From assembly GCA_964057225.1 (NCBI GenBank), contig OZ059897.1, positions 22,878,001 to 22,942,000 on the forward strand: a stretch of 64,000 bases of DNA, read 5' to 3'. Positions 41,185 through 55,442 of the stretch are shown here, piece after piece. A program made the position numbers and the translations under genes. Numbering within the stretch: position 1 is the first letter of the stretch; every line of letters begins with the position of its first letter. This stretch comes from Auanema rhodensis (Eukaryota; Nematoda; Chromadorea; Rhabditida; Rhabditidae). Below the pieces are notes generated by a model. It was not told the DNA's origin. It ran no database searches and saw nothing but the letters and a program-made list of their open reading frames with translations.

Positions 41185-43124
41185 TGCACCAATATCAATA
41201 AAAATTTGTTTTTAGACTAATATGGACATGGGGGATCTAATTTTGAAAACCGCATCTCTTTATCTTTCACGTGAAGCGAGTTACATACCAAGTGCACATC
41301 ACGTGTACATTTAATTAGCATAAATTAAAGTTCACGTAAATTTCAAAGTCATGGTTACCATGAACCAATATCAATAAAAATTTGTTTTTAGATTAATATG
41401 GACATGGGGAATCTAATTTTGAAAACCGCATCTCTTTATCTTTCACGTGAAGCGAGTTACATACCAAGTGCACATCACGTGTACATTTAATTAGCATAAA
41501 TTAAAGTTCACGTAAATTTCAAAGTCATGGTTACCATGCACCAATATCAATAAAAATTTGTTTTTAGACTAATATGGACATGGGGAATCTAATTTTGAAA
41601 ACCGCATCTCTTCATCTTTCACGTGAAGCGAGTTACATACCAAGTGCACATCACGTGTACATTTAATTAGCATAAATTAAAGTTCACGTAAATTTCAAAG
41701 TCATGGTTACCATTCACCAATATCAATAAAAATTTGTTTTTAGACTAATATGGACATGGGGAATCTAATTTTGAAAACAGCATCTCTTCATCTTTCACGT
41801 GAAGCGAGTTACATACCAAGTGCACATCACGTGTACATTTAATTAGCATAAATTAAAGTTCACGTAAATTTCAAAGTCATGGTTACCATGCACCAATATC
41901 AATAAAAATTTGTTTTTAGACTAAAATGGACATGGGGAATCTAATTTTGAAAACCGCATCTCTTTATCTTTCACGTGAAGCGAGTTACATACCAAGTGCA
42001 CATCACGTGTACATTTAATTAGCATAAATTAAAGTTCACGTAAATTTCAAAGTCATGGTTACCATGCACCAATATCAATAAAAATTTGTTTTTAGACTAA
42101 TATGGACATGGGGAATCTAATTTTGAAAACCGCATCTCTTTATCTTTCACGTGAAGCGAGTTACATACCAAGTGCACATCACGTGTACATTTAATTAGCA
42201 TAAATTAAAGTTCACGTAAATTTCAAAGTCATGGTTACCATGAACCAATATCAATAAAAATTTGTTTTTAGACTAATATGGACATGAGGAATCTAATTTT
42301 GAAAACCGCATCTCTTTATCTTTCACGTGAAGCGAGTTACATACCAAGTGCACATCACGTGTACATTTAATTAGCATAAATTAAAGTTCACGTAAATTTC
42401 AAAGTCATGGTTACCATGCACCAATATCAATAAAAATTTGTTTTTAGACTAATATGGACATGGGGAATCTAATTTTGAAAACCGCATCTCTTTATCTTTC
42501 ACGTGAAGCGAGTTACATACCAAGTGCACATCACGTGTACATTTAATTAGCATAAATTAAAGTTCACGTAAATTTCAAAGTCATGGTTACCATGCACCAA
42601 TATCAATAAAAATTTGTTTTTAGACTAATATGGACATGGGGGATCTAATTTTGAAAACCGCATCTCTTTATCTTTCACGTGAAGCGAGTTACATACCAAG
42701 TGCACATCACGTGTACATTTAATTAGCATAAATTAAAGTTCACGTAAATTTCAAAGTCATGGTTACCATGAACCAATATCAATAAAAATTTGTTTTTAGA
42801 CTAATATGGACATGGGGAATCTAATTTTGAAAACCGCATCTCTTTATCTTTCACGTGAAGCGAGTTACATACCAAGTGCACATCACGTGTACATTTAATT
42901 AGCATAAATTAAAGTTCACGTAAATTTCAAAGTCATGGTTACCATGCACCAATATCAATAAAAATTTGTTTTTAGACTAATATGGACATGGGGAATCTAA
43001 TTTTGAAAACCGCATCTCTTCATCTTTCACGTGAAGCGAGTTACATACCAAGTGCACATCACGTGTACATTTAATTAGCATAAATTAAAGTTCACGTAAA
43101 TTTCAAAGTCATGGTTACCATTCA
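41185..43124. repeat. Monomers 236-246: source-like block for the 49-50 kb copy
   Basis: The order is CACC with 50G (41185), AACC with C33T (41361), CACC with 77C (41537), TTCACC with 67A+77C (41713), CACC (41889), CACC (42065), AACC with 47A (42241), CACC (42417), CACC with 50G (42593), AACC (42769), CACC with 77C (42945), TTCACC (43121). The series from 41537 is repeated from 49105, with one of the two CACC units and the 42769 AACC unit missing. These are clean whole-monomer losses. Confidence 0.75.
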
Positions 43125-43296
43125 CCAATATCAATAAAAATTTGTTTTTAGACTAATATGGACATGGGGAATCTAATTTTGAAAACCGCATCTCTTTATC
43201 TTTCACGTGAAGCGAGTTACATACCAAGTGCACATCACGTGTACATTTAATTAGCATAAATTAAAGTTCACGTAAATTTCAAAGTCATGGTTACCA

Positions 43297-44352
43297 TGAA
43301 CCAATATCAATAAAAATTTGTTTTTAGACTAATATGGACATGGGGAATCTAATTTTGAAAACCGCATCTCTTTATCTTTCACGTGAAGCGAGTTACATAC
43401 CAAGTGCACATCACGTGTACATTTAATTAGCATGAATTAAAGTTCACGTAAATTTCAAAGTCATGGTTACCATGCACCAATATCAATAAAATTTTGTTTT
43501 TAGACTAATATGGACATGGGGAATCTAATTTTGAAAACAGCATCTCTTCATCTTTCACGTGAAGCGAGTTACATACCAAGTGCACATCACGTGTACATTT
43601 AATTAGCATAAATTAAAGTTCACGTAAATTTCAAAGTCATGGTTACCATGCACCAATATCAATAAAAATTTGTTTTTAGACTAATATGGACATGGGGAAT
43701 CTAATTTTGAAAACCGCATCTCTTTATCTTTCACGTGAAGCGAGTTACATACCAAGTGCACATCACGTGTACATTTAATTAGCATAAATTAAAGTTCACG
43801 TAAATTTCAAAGTCATGGTTACCATGAACCAATATCAATAAAAATTTGTTTTTAGACTAATATGGACATGGGGAATCTAATTTTGAAAACCGCATCTCTT
43901 TATCTTTCACGTGAAGCGAGTTACATACCAAGTGCACATCACGTGTACATTTAATTAGCATGAATTAAAGTTCACGTAAATTTCAAAGTCATGGTTACCA
44001 TGCACCAATATCAATAAAATTTTGTTTTTAGACTAATATGGACATGGGGAATCTAATTTTGAAAACAGCATCTCTTCATCTTTCACGTGAAGCGAGTTAC
44101 ATACCAAGTGCACATCACGTGTACATTTAATTAGCATAAATTAAAGTTCACGTAAATTTCAAAGTCATGGTTACCATGCACCAATATCAATAAAAATTTG
44201 TTTTTAGACTAATATGGACATGGGGAATCTAATTTTGAAAACCGCATCTCTTTATCTTTCACGTGAAGCGAGTTACATACCAAGTGCACATCACGTGTAC
44301 ATTTAATTAGCATAAATTAAAGTTCACGTAAATTTCAAAGTCATGGTTACCA
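43297..44352. repeat. Second trimer type, doubled (2 x 528 bp)
   Basis: AACC with A138G (CATGAA), then CACC with A20T+C67A+T77C, then a consensus CACC unit. This trimer occurs twice in tandem at 43297-43824 and 43825-44352. The same double trimer returns at 50513-51568 and 52273-53328, and its first two members also form part of the 15-monomer HOR at 34849 and 37489. It is unrelated in alleles to the trimer at 14.6 kb. Confidence 0.85.
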
Positions 44353-46464
44353 TGCACCAATATCAATAAAAATTTGTTTTTAGACTAATATGGACATGGG
44401 GAATCTAATTTTGAAAACCGCATCTCCTTATCTTTCACGTGAAGCGAGTTACATACCAAGTGCACATCACGTGTACATTTAATTAGCATAAATTAAAGTT
44501 CACGTAAATTTCAAAATCATGGTTACCATGAACCAATATCAATAAAAATTTGTTTTTAGACTAATATGGACATGAGGAATCTAATTTTGAAAACCGCATC
44601 TCTTCATCTTTCACGTGAAGCGAGTTACATACCAAGTGCACATCACGTGTACATTTAATTAGCATAAATTAAAGTTCACGTAAATTTCAAAGTCATGGTT
44701 ACCATGCACGAATATCAATAAAAATTTGTTTTTAGACTAATATGGACATGGGGAATCTAATTTTGAAAACCGCATCTCTTTATCTTTCACGTGAAGCGAG
44801 TTACATACCAAGTGCACATCACGTGTACATTTAATTAGCATAAATTAAAGTTCACGTAAATTTCAAAGTCATGGTTACCATGAACCAATATCAATAAAAA
44901 TTTGTTTTTAGACTAATATGGACATGGGGAATCTAATTTTGAAAACCGCATCTCTTTATCTTTCACGTGAAGCGAGTTACATACCAAGTGCACATCACGT
45001 GTACATTTAATTAGCATAAATTAAAGTTCACGTAAATTTCAAAGTCATGGTTACCATGCACCAATATCAATAAAAATTTGTTTTTAGACTAATATGGACA
45101 TGGGGAATCTAATTTTGAAAACCGCATCTCTTTATCTTTCACGTGAAGCGAGTTACATACCAAGTGCACATCACGTGTACATTTAATTAGTATAAATTAA
45201 AGTTCACGTAAATTTCAAAATCATGGTTACCATGAACCAATATCAATAAAAATTTGTTTTTAGACTAATATGGACATGAGGAATCTAATTTTGAAAACCG
45301 CATCTCTTCATCTTTCACGTGAAGCGAGTTACATACCAAGTGCACATCACGTGTACATTTAATTAGCATAAATTAAAGTTCACGTAAATTTCAAAGTCAT
45401 GGTTACCATGCACGAATATCAATAAAAATTTGTTTTTAGACTAATATGGACATGGGGAATCTAATTTTGAAAACCGCATCTCTTTATCTTTCACGTGAAG
45501 CGAGTTACATACCAAGTGCACATCACGTGTACATTTAATTAGCATAAATTAAAGTTCACGTAAATTTCAAAGTCATGGTTACCATGAACCAATATCAATA
45601 AAAATTTGTTTTTAGACTAATATGGACATGGGGAATCTAATTTTGAAAACCGCATCTCTTTATCTTTCACGTGAAGCGAGTTACATACCAAGTGCACATC
45701 ACGTGTACATTTAATTAGCATAAATTAAAGTTCACGTAAATTTCAAAGTCATGGTTACCATGCACCAATATCAATAAAAATTTGTTTTTAGACTAATATG
45801 GACATGGGGAATCTAATTTTGAAAACCGCATCTCTTTATCTTTCACGTGAAGCGAGTTACATACCAAGTGCACATCACGTGTACATTTAATTAGCATAAA
45901 TTAAAGTTCACGTAAATTTCAAAATCATGGTTACCATGAACCAATATCAATAAAAATTTGTTTTTAGACTAATATGGACATGAGGAATCTAATTTTGAAA
46001 ACCGCATCTCTTCATCTTTCACGTGAAGCGAGTTACATACCAAGTGCACATCACGTGTACATTTAATTAGCATAAATTAAAGTTCACGTAAATTTCAAAG
46101 TCATGGTTACCATGCACGAATATCAATAAAAATTTGTTTTTAGACTAATATGGACATGGGGAATCTAATTTTGAAAACCGCATCTCTTTATCTTTCACGT
46201 GAAGCGAGTTACATACCAAGTGCACATCACGTGTACATTTAATTAGCATAAATTAAAGTTCACGTAAATTTCAAAGTCATGGTTACCATGAACCAATATC
46301 AATAAAAATTTGTTTTTAGACTAATATGGACATGGGGAATCTAATTTTGAAAACCGCATCTCTTTATCTTTCACGTGAAGCGAGTTACATACCAAGTGCA
46401 CATCACGTGTACATTTAATTAGCATAAATTAAAGTTCACGTAAATTTCAAAGTCATGGTTACCA
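44353..46464. repeat. Tetramer HOR (704 bp), three rounds
   Basis: The repeating order is CACC with G164A (AAAATCAT), AACC with G47A+T77C, CACG, AACC. Rounds start at 44353, 45057 and 45761. The first round is marked by T75C (TCTCCTT) and the second by C135T (TAGTATAA), so the rounds can be told apart. The same three marked rounds occur at 53329-55440, and two rounds plus the start of a third at 47345-48928. The CACG class otherwise appears only at 51921, 57025 and 63361. Confidence 0.87.
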
Positions 46465-49400
46465 TGCACCAATATCAATAAAAATTTGTTTTTAGACTAA
46501 TATGGACATGGGGAATCTAATTTTGAAAACCGCATCTCTTCATCTTTCACGTGAAGCGAGTTACATACCAAGTGCACATCACGTGTACATTTAATTAGCA
46601 TAAATTAAAGTTCACGTAAATTTCAAAGTCATGGTTACCATTCACCAATATCAATAAAAATTTGTTTTTAGACTAATATGGACATGGGGAATCTAATTTT
46701 GAAAACAGCATCTCTTCATCTTTCACGTGAAGCGAGTTACATACCAAGTGCACATCACGTGTACATTTAATTAGCATAAATTAAAGTTCACGTAAATTTC
46801 AAAGTCATGGTTACCATGCACCAATATCAATAAAAATTTGTTTTTAGACTAATATGGACATGGGGAATCTAATTTTGAAAACCGCATCTCTTTATCTTTC
46901 ACGTGAAGCGAGTTACATACCAAGTGCACATCACGTGTACATTTAATTAGCATAAATTAAAGTTCACGTAAATTTCAAAGTCATGGTTACCATGCACCAA
47001 TATCAATAAAAATTTGTTTTTAGACTAATATGGACATGGGGAATCTAATTTTGAAAACCGCATCTCTTTATCTTTCACGTGAAGCGAGTTACATACCAAG
47101 TGCACATCACGTGTACATTTAATTAGCATAAATTAAAGTTCACGTAAATTTCAAAGTCATGGTTACCATGCACCAATATCAATAAAAATTTGTTTTTAGA
47201 CTAATATGGACATGGGGAATCTAATTTTGAAAACCGCATCTCTTTATCTTTCACGTGAAGCGAGTTACATACCAAGTGCACATCACGTGTACATTTAATT
47301 AGCATAAATTAAAGTTCACGTAAATTTCAAAGTCATGGTTACCATGCACCAATATCAATAAAAATTTGTTTTTAGACTAATATGGACATGGGGAATCTAA
47401 TTTTGAAAACCGCATCTCCTTATCTTTCACGTGAAGCGAGTTACATACCAAGTGCACATCACGTGTACATTTAATTAGCATAAATTAAAGTTCACGTAAA
47501 TTTCAAAATCATGGTTACCATGAACCAATATCAATAAAAATTTGTTTTTAGACTAATATGGACATGAGGAATCTAATTTTGAAAACCGCATCTCTTCATC
47601 TTTCACGTGAAGCGAGTTACATACCAAGTGCACATCACGTGTACATTTAATTAGCATAAATTAAAGTTCACGTAAATTTCAAAGTCATGGTTACCATGCA
47701 CGAATATCAATAAAAATTTGTTTTTAGACTAATATGGACATGGGGAATCTAATTTTGAAAACCGCATCTCTTTATCTTTCACGTGAAGCGAGTTACATAC
47801 CAAGTGCACATCACGTGTACATTTAATTAGCATAAATTAAAGTTCACGTAAATTTCAAAGTCATGGTTACCATGAACCAATATCAATAAAAATTTGTTTT
47901 TAGACTAATATGGACATGGGGAATCTAATTTTGAAAACCGCATCTCTTTATCTTTCACGTGAAGCGAGTTACATACCAAGTGCACATCACGTGTACATTT
48001 AATTAGCATAAATTAAAGTTCACGTAAATTTCAAAGTCATGGTTACCATGCACCAATATCAATAAAAATTTGTTTTTAGACTAATATGGACATGGGGAAT
48101 CTAATTTTGAAAACCGCATCTCTTTATCTTTCACGTGAAGCGAGTTACATACCAAGTGCACATCACGTGTACATTTAATTAGTATAAATTAAAGTTCACG
48201 TAAATTTCAAAATCATGGTTACCATGAACCAATATCAATAAAAATTTGTTTTTAGACTAATATGGACATGAGGAATCTAATTTTGAAAACCGCATCTCTT
48301 CATCTTTCACGTGAAGCGAGTTACATACCAAGTGCACATCACGTGTACATTTAATTAGCATAAATTAAAGTTCACGTAAATTTCAAAGTCATGGTTACCA
48401 TGCACGAATATCAATAAAAATTTGTTTTTAGACTAATATGGACATGGGGAATCTAATTTTGAAAACCGCATCTCTTTATCTTTCACGTGAAGCGAGTTAC
48501 ATACCAAGTGCACATCACGTGTACATTTAATTAGCATAAATTAAAGTTCACGTAAATTTCAAAGTCATGGTTACCATGAACCAATATCAATAAAAATTTG
48601 TTTTTAGACTAATATGGACATGGGGAATCTAATTTTGAAAACCGCATCTCTTTATCTTTCACGTGAAGCGAGTTACATACCAAGTGCACATCACGTGTAC
48701 ATTTAATTAGCATAAATTAAAGTTCACGTAAATTTCAAAGTCATGGTTACCATGCACCAATATCAATAAAAATTTGTTTTTAGACTAATATGGACATGGG
48801 GAATCTAATTTTGAAAACCGCATCTCTTTATCTTTCACGTGAAGCGAGTTACATACCAAGTGCACATCACGTGTACATTTAATTAGCATAAATTAAAGTT
48901 CACGTAAATTTCAAAATCATGGTTACCATGAACCAATATCAATAAAAATTTGTTTTTAGACTAATATGGACATGGGGAATCTAATTTTGAAAACCGCATC
49001 TCTTTATCTTTCACGTGAAGCGAGTTACATACCAAGTGCACATCACGTGTACATTTAATTAGCATAAATTAAAGTTCACGTAAATTTCAAAGTCATGGTT
49101 ACCATGCACCAATATCAATAAAAATTTGTTTTTAGACTAATATGGACATGGGGAATCTAATTTTGAAAACCGCATCTCTTCATCTTTCACGTGAAGCGAG
49201 TTACATACCAAGTGCACATCACGTGTACATTTAATTAGCATAAATTAAAGTTCACGTAAATTTCAAAGTCATGGTTACCATTCACCAATATCAATAAAAA
49301 TTTGTTTTTAGACTAATATGGACATGGGGAATCTAATTTTGAAAACAGCATCTCTTCATCTTTCACGTGAAGCGAGTTACATACCAAGTGCACATCACGT

Positions 49401-50512
49401 GTACATTTAATTAGCATAAATTAAAGTTCACGTAAATTTCAAAGTCATGGTTACCATGCACCAATATCAATAAAAATTTGTTTTTAGACTAATATGGACA
49501 TGGGGAATCTAATTTTGAAAACCGCATCTCTTTATCTTTCACGTGAAGCGAGTTACATACCAAGTGCACATCACGTGTACATTTAATTAGCATAAATTAA
49601 AGTTCACGTAAATTTCAAAGTCATGGTTACCATGAACCAATATCAATAAAAATTTGTTTTTAGACTAATATGGACATGAGGAATCTAATTTTGAAAACCG
49701 CATCTCTTTATCTTTCACGTGAAGCGAGTTACATACCAAGTGCACATCACGTGTACATTTAATTAGCATAAATTAAAGTTCACGTAAATTTCAAAGTCAT
49801 GGTTACCATGCACCAATATCAATAAAAATTTGTTTTTAGACTAATATGGACATGGGGAATCTAATTTTGAAAACCGCATCTCTTTATCTTTCACGTGAAG
49901 CGAGTTACATACCAAGTGCACATCACGTGTACATTTAATTAGCATAAATTAAAGTTCACGTAAATTTCAAAGTCATGGTTACCATGCACCAATATCAATA
50001 AAAATTTGTTTTTAGACTAATATGGACATGGGGGATCTAATTTTGAAAACCGCATCTCTTTATCTTTCACGTGAAGCGAGTTACATACCAAGTGCACATC
50101 ACGTGTACATTTAATTAGCATAAATTAAAGTTCACGTAAATTTCAAAGTCATGGTTACCATGCACCAATATCAATAAAAATTTGTTTTTAGACTAATATG
50201 GACATGGGGAATCTAATTTTGAAAACCGCATCTCTTCATCTTTCACGTGAAGCGAGTTACATACCAAGTGCACATCACGTGTACATTTAATTAGCATAAA
50301 TTAAAGTTCACGTAAATTTCAAAGTCATGGTTACCATTCACCAATATCAATAAAAATTTGTTTTTAGACTAATATGGACATGGGGAATCTAATTTTGAAA
50401 ACCGCATCTCTTTATCTTTCACGTGAAGCGAGTTACATACCAAGTGCACATCACGTGTACATTTAATTAGCATAAATTAAAGTTCACGTAAATTTCAAAG
50501 TCATGGTTACCA
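46465..50512. repeat. Rearranged copy of the 41-46 kb region
   Basis: Units 47345-48928 follow the tetramer rounds of 44353-45936 at an offset of 17 monomers (2,992 bp). At 48929 the offset drops to 15, because the third round lacks its 47A+77C and CACG units. Units 48929-49632 then match 46289-46992. From 49105 the series also follows 41537 onward, with two single units missing. Every change is a whole number of monomers and register is never lost, which fits unequal crossing-over between aligned monomers. Confidence 0.75.
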
Positions 50513-53500
50513 TGAACCAATATCAATAAAAATTTGTTTTTAGACTAATATGGACATGGGGAATCTAATTTTGAAAACCGCATCTCTTTATCTTTCACGT
50601 GAAGCGAGTTACATACCAAGTGCACATCACGTGTACATTTAATTAGCATGAATTAAAGTTCACGTAAATTTCAAAGTCATGGTTACCATGCACCAATATC
50701 AATAAAATTTTGTTTTTAGACTAATATGGACATGGGGAATCTAATTTTGAAAACAGCATCTCTTCATCTTTCACGTGAAGCGAGTTACATACCAAGTGCA
50801 CATCACGTGTACATTTAATTAGCATAAATTAAAGTTCACGTAAATTTCAAAGTCATGGTTACCATGCACCAATATCAATAAAAATTTGTTTTTAGACTAA
50901 TATGGACATGGGGAATCTAATTTTGAAAACCGCATCTCTTTATCTTTCACGTGAAGCGAGTTACATACCAAGTGCACATCACGTGTACATTTAATTAGCA
51001 TAAATTAAAGTTCACGTAAATTTCAAAGTCATGGTTACCATGAACCAATATCAATAAAAATTTGTTTTTAGACTAATATGGACATGGGGAATCTAATTTT
51101 GAAAACCGCATCTCTTTATCTTTCACGTGAAGCGAGTTACATACCAAGTGCACATCACGTGTACATTTAATTAGCATGAATTAAAGTTCACGTAAATTTC
51201 AAAGTCATGGTTACCATGCACCAATATCAATAAAATTTTGTTTTTAGACTAATATGGACATGGGGAATCTAATTTTGAAAACAGCATCTCTTCATCTTTC
51301 ACGTGAAGCGAGTTACATACCAAGTGCACATCACGTGTTTATTTAATTAGCATAAATTAAAGTTCACGTAAATTTCAAAGTCATGGTTACCATGCACCAA
51401 TATCAATAAAAATTTGTTTTTAGACTAATATGGACATGGGGAATCTAATTTTGAAAACCGCATCTCTTTATCTTTCACGTGAAGCGAGTTACATACCAAG
51501 TGCACATCACGTGTACATTTAATTAGCATAAATTAAAGTTCACGTAAATTTCAAAGTCATGGTTACCATGCACCAATATCAATAAAAATTTGTTTTTAGA
51601 CTAATATGGACATGGGGAATCTAATTTTGAAAACCGCATCTCCTTATCTTTCACGTGAAGCGAGTTACATACCAAGTGCACATCACGTGTACATTTAATT
51701 AGCATAAATTAAAGTTCACGTAAATTTCAAAATCATGGTTACCATGAACCAATATCAATAAAAATTTGTTTTTAGACTAATATGGACATGAGGAATCTAA
51801 TTTTGAAAACCGCATCTCTTCATCTTTCACGTGAAGCGAGTTACATACCAAGTGCACATCACGTGTACATTTAATTAGCATAAATTAAAGTTCACGTAAA
51901 TTTCAAAGTCATGGTTACCATGCACGAATATCAATAAAAATTTGTTTTTAGACTAATATGGACATGGGGAATCTAATTTTGAAAACCGCATCTCTTTATC
52001 TTTCACGTGAAGCGAGTTACATACCAAGTGCACATCACGTGTACATTTAATTAGCATAAATTAAAGTTCACGTAAATTTCAAAGTCATGGTTACCATGAA
52101 CCAATATCAATAAAAATTTGTTTTTAGACTAATATGGACATGGGGAATCTAATTTTGAAAACCGCATCTCTTTATCTTTCACGTGAAGCGAGTTACATAC
52201 CAAGTGCACATCACGTGTACATTTAATTAGCATAAATTAAAGTTCACGTAAATTTCAAAGTCATGGTTACCATGAACCAATATCAATAAAAATTTGTTTT
52301 TAGACTAATATGGACATGGGGAATCTAATTTTGAAAACCGCATCTCTTTATCTTTCACGTGAAGCGAGTTACATACCAAGTGCACATCACGTGTACATTT
52401 AATTAGCATGAATTAAAGTTCACGTAAATTTCAAAGTCATGGTTACCATGCACCAATATCAATAAAATTTTGTTTTTAGACTAATATGGACATGGGGAAT
52501 CTAATTTTGAAAACAGCATCTCTTCATCTTTCACGTGAAGCGAGTTACATACCAAGTGCACATCACGTGTACATTTAATTAGCATAAATTAAAGTTCACG
52601 TAAATTTCAAAGTCATGGTTACCATGCACCAATATCAATAAAAATTTGTTTTTAGACTAATATGGACATGGGGAATCTAATTTTGAAAACCGCATCTCTT
52701 TATCTTTCACGTGAAGCGAGTTACATACCAAGTGCACATCACGTGTACATTTAATTAGCATAAATTAAAGTTCACGTAAATTTCAAAGTCATGGTTACCA
52801 TGAACCAATATCAATAAAAATTTGTTTTTAGACTAATATGGACATGGGGAATCTAATTTTGAAAACCGCATCTCTTTATCTTTCACGTGAAGCGAGTTAC
52901 ATACCAAGTGCACATCACGTGTACATTTAATTAGCATGAATTAAAGTTCACGTAAATTTCAAAGTCATGGTTACCATGCACCAATATCAATAAAATTTTG
53001 TTTTTAGACTAATATGGACATGGGGAATCTAATTTTGAAAACAGCATCTCTTCATCTTTCACGTGAAGCGAGTTACATACCAAGTGCACATCACGTGTAC
53101 ATTTAATTAGCATAAATTAAAGTTCACGTAAATTTCAAAGTCATGGTTACCATGCACCAATATCAATAAAAATTTGTTTTTAGACTAATATGGACATGGG
53201 GAATCTAATTTTGAAAACCGCATCTCTTTATCTTTCACGTGAAGCGAGTTACATACCAAGTGCACATCACGTGTACATTTAATTAGCATAAATTAAAGTT
53301 CACGTAAATTTCAAAGTCATGGTTACCATGCACCAATATCAATAAAAATTTGTTTTTAGACTAATATGGACATGGGGAATCTAATTTTGAAAACCGCATC
53401 TCCTTATCTTTCACGTGAAGCGAGTTACATACCAAGTGCACATCACGTGTACATTTAATTAGCATAAATTAAAGTTCACGTAAATTTCAAAATCATGGTT

Positions 53501-54032
53501 ACCATGAACCAATATCAATAAAAATTTGTTTTTAGACTAATATGGACATGAGGAATCTAATTTTGAAAACCGCATCTCTTCATCTTTCACGTGAAGCGAG
53601 TTACATACCAAGTGCACATCACGTGTACATTTAATTAGCATAAATTAAAGTTCACGTAAATTTCAAAGTCATGGTTACCATGCACGAATATCAATAAAAA
53701 TTTGTTTTTAGACTAATATGGACATGGGGAATCTAATTTTGAAAACCGCATCTCTTTATCTTTCACGTGAAGCGAGTTACATACCAAGTGCACATCACGT
53801 GTACATTTAATTAGCATAAATTAAAGTTCACGTAAATTTCAAAGTCATGGTTACCATGAACCAATATCAATAAAAATTTGTTTTTAGACTAATATGGACA
53901 TGGGGAATCTAATTTTGAAAACCGCATCTCTTTATCTTTCACGTGAAGCGAGTTACATACCAAGTGCACATCACGTGTACATTTAATTAGCATAAATTAA
54001 AGTTCACGTAAATTTCAAAGTCATGGTTACCA
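50513..54032. repeat. 10-monomer duplication (1,760 bp), second type
   Basis: Units 50513-52272 recur at 52273-54032. Each copy holds the double trimer (A138G; A20T+C67A+T77C; consensus), then CACC with 75C+164A, AACC with 47A+77C, CACG, and AACC. The one difference I saw is in the unit at 51217, where GTGTAC is replaced by GTGTTT just after box 2. This 10-mer has no relation in alleles to the 10-mer at 16.7-20.3 kb. Confidence 0.87.
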
Positions 54033-55442
54033 TGCACCAATATCAATAAAAATTTGTTTTTAGACTAATATGGACATGGGGAATCTAATTTTGAAAACCG
54101 CATCTCTTTATCTTTCACGTGAAGCGAGTTACATACCAAGTGCACATCACGTGTACATTTAATTAGTATAAATTAAAGTTCACGTAAATTTCAAAATCAT
54201 GGTTACCATGAACCAATATCAATAAAAATTTGTTTTTAGACTAATATGGACATGAGGAATCTAATTTTGAAAACCGCATCTCTTCATCTTTCACGTGAAG
54301 CGAGTTACATACCAAGTGCACATCACGTGTACATTTAATTAGCATAAATTAAAGTTCACGTAAATTTCAAAGTCATGGTTACCATGCACGAATATCAATA
54401 AAAATTTGTTTTTAGACTAATATGGACATGGGGAATCTAATTTTGAAAACCGCATCTCTTTATCTTTCACGTGAAGCGAGTTACATACCAAGTGCACATC
54501 ACGTGTACATTTAATTAGCATAAATTAAAGTTCACGTAAATTTCAAAGTCATGGTTACCATGAACCAATATCAATAAAAATTTGTTTTTAGACTAATATG
54601 GACATGGGGAATCTAATTTTGAAAACCGCATCTCTTTATCTTTCACGTGAAGCGAGTTACATACCAAGTGCACATCACGTGTACATTTAATTAGCATAAA
54701 TTAAAGTTCACGTAAATTTCAAAGTCATGGTTACCATGCACCAATATCAATAAAAATTTGTTTTTAGACTAATATGGACATGGGGAATCTAATTTTGAAA
54801 ACCGCATCTCTTTATCTTTCACGTGAAGCGAGTTACATACCAAGTGCACATCACGTGTACATTTAATTAGCATAAATTAAAGTTCACGTAAATTTCAAAA
54901 TCATGGTTACCATGAACCAATATCAATAAAAATTTGTTTTTAGACTAATATGGACATGAGGAATCTAATTTTGAAAACCGCATCTCTTCATCTTTCACGT
55001 GAAGCGAGTTACATACCAAGTGCACATCACGTGTACATTTAATTAGCATAAATTAAAGTTCACGTAAATTTCAAAGTCATGGTTACCATGCACGAATATC
55101 AATAAAAATTTGTTTTTAGACTAATATGGACATGGGGAATCTAATTTTGAAAACCGCATCTCTTTATCTTTCACGTGAAGCGAGTTACATACCAAGTGCA
55201 CATCACGTGTACATTTAATTAGCATAAATTAAAGTTCACGTAAATTTCAAAGTCATGGTTACCATGAACCAATATCAATAAAAATTTGTTTTTAGACTAA
55301 TATGGACATGGGGAATCTAATTTTGAAAACCGCATCTCTTTATCTTTCACGTGAAGCGAGTTACATACCAAGTGCACATCACGTGTACATTTAATTAGCA
55401 TAAATTAAAGTTCACGTAAATTTCAAAGTCATGGTTACCATG
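52101..55442. repeat. Near-perfect distant copy of 43,125-46,466
   Basis: This stretch matches 43125-46466 at an offset of 51 monomers (8,976 bp). It includes both trimers and all three tetramer rounds, with their distinguishing 75C and 135T markers in the right rounds. The left edge is the change TTCACC to AACC at the start of the 43121/52097 units. The right edge is CACC with 77C (46465) against AACC with 49A (55441). It overlaps the 10-monomer duplication, so the events were nested. Confidence 0.83.
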
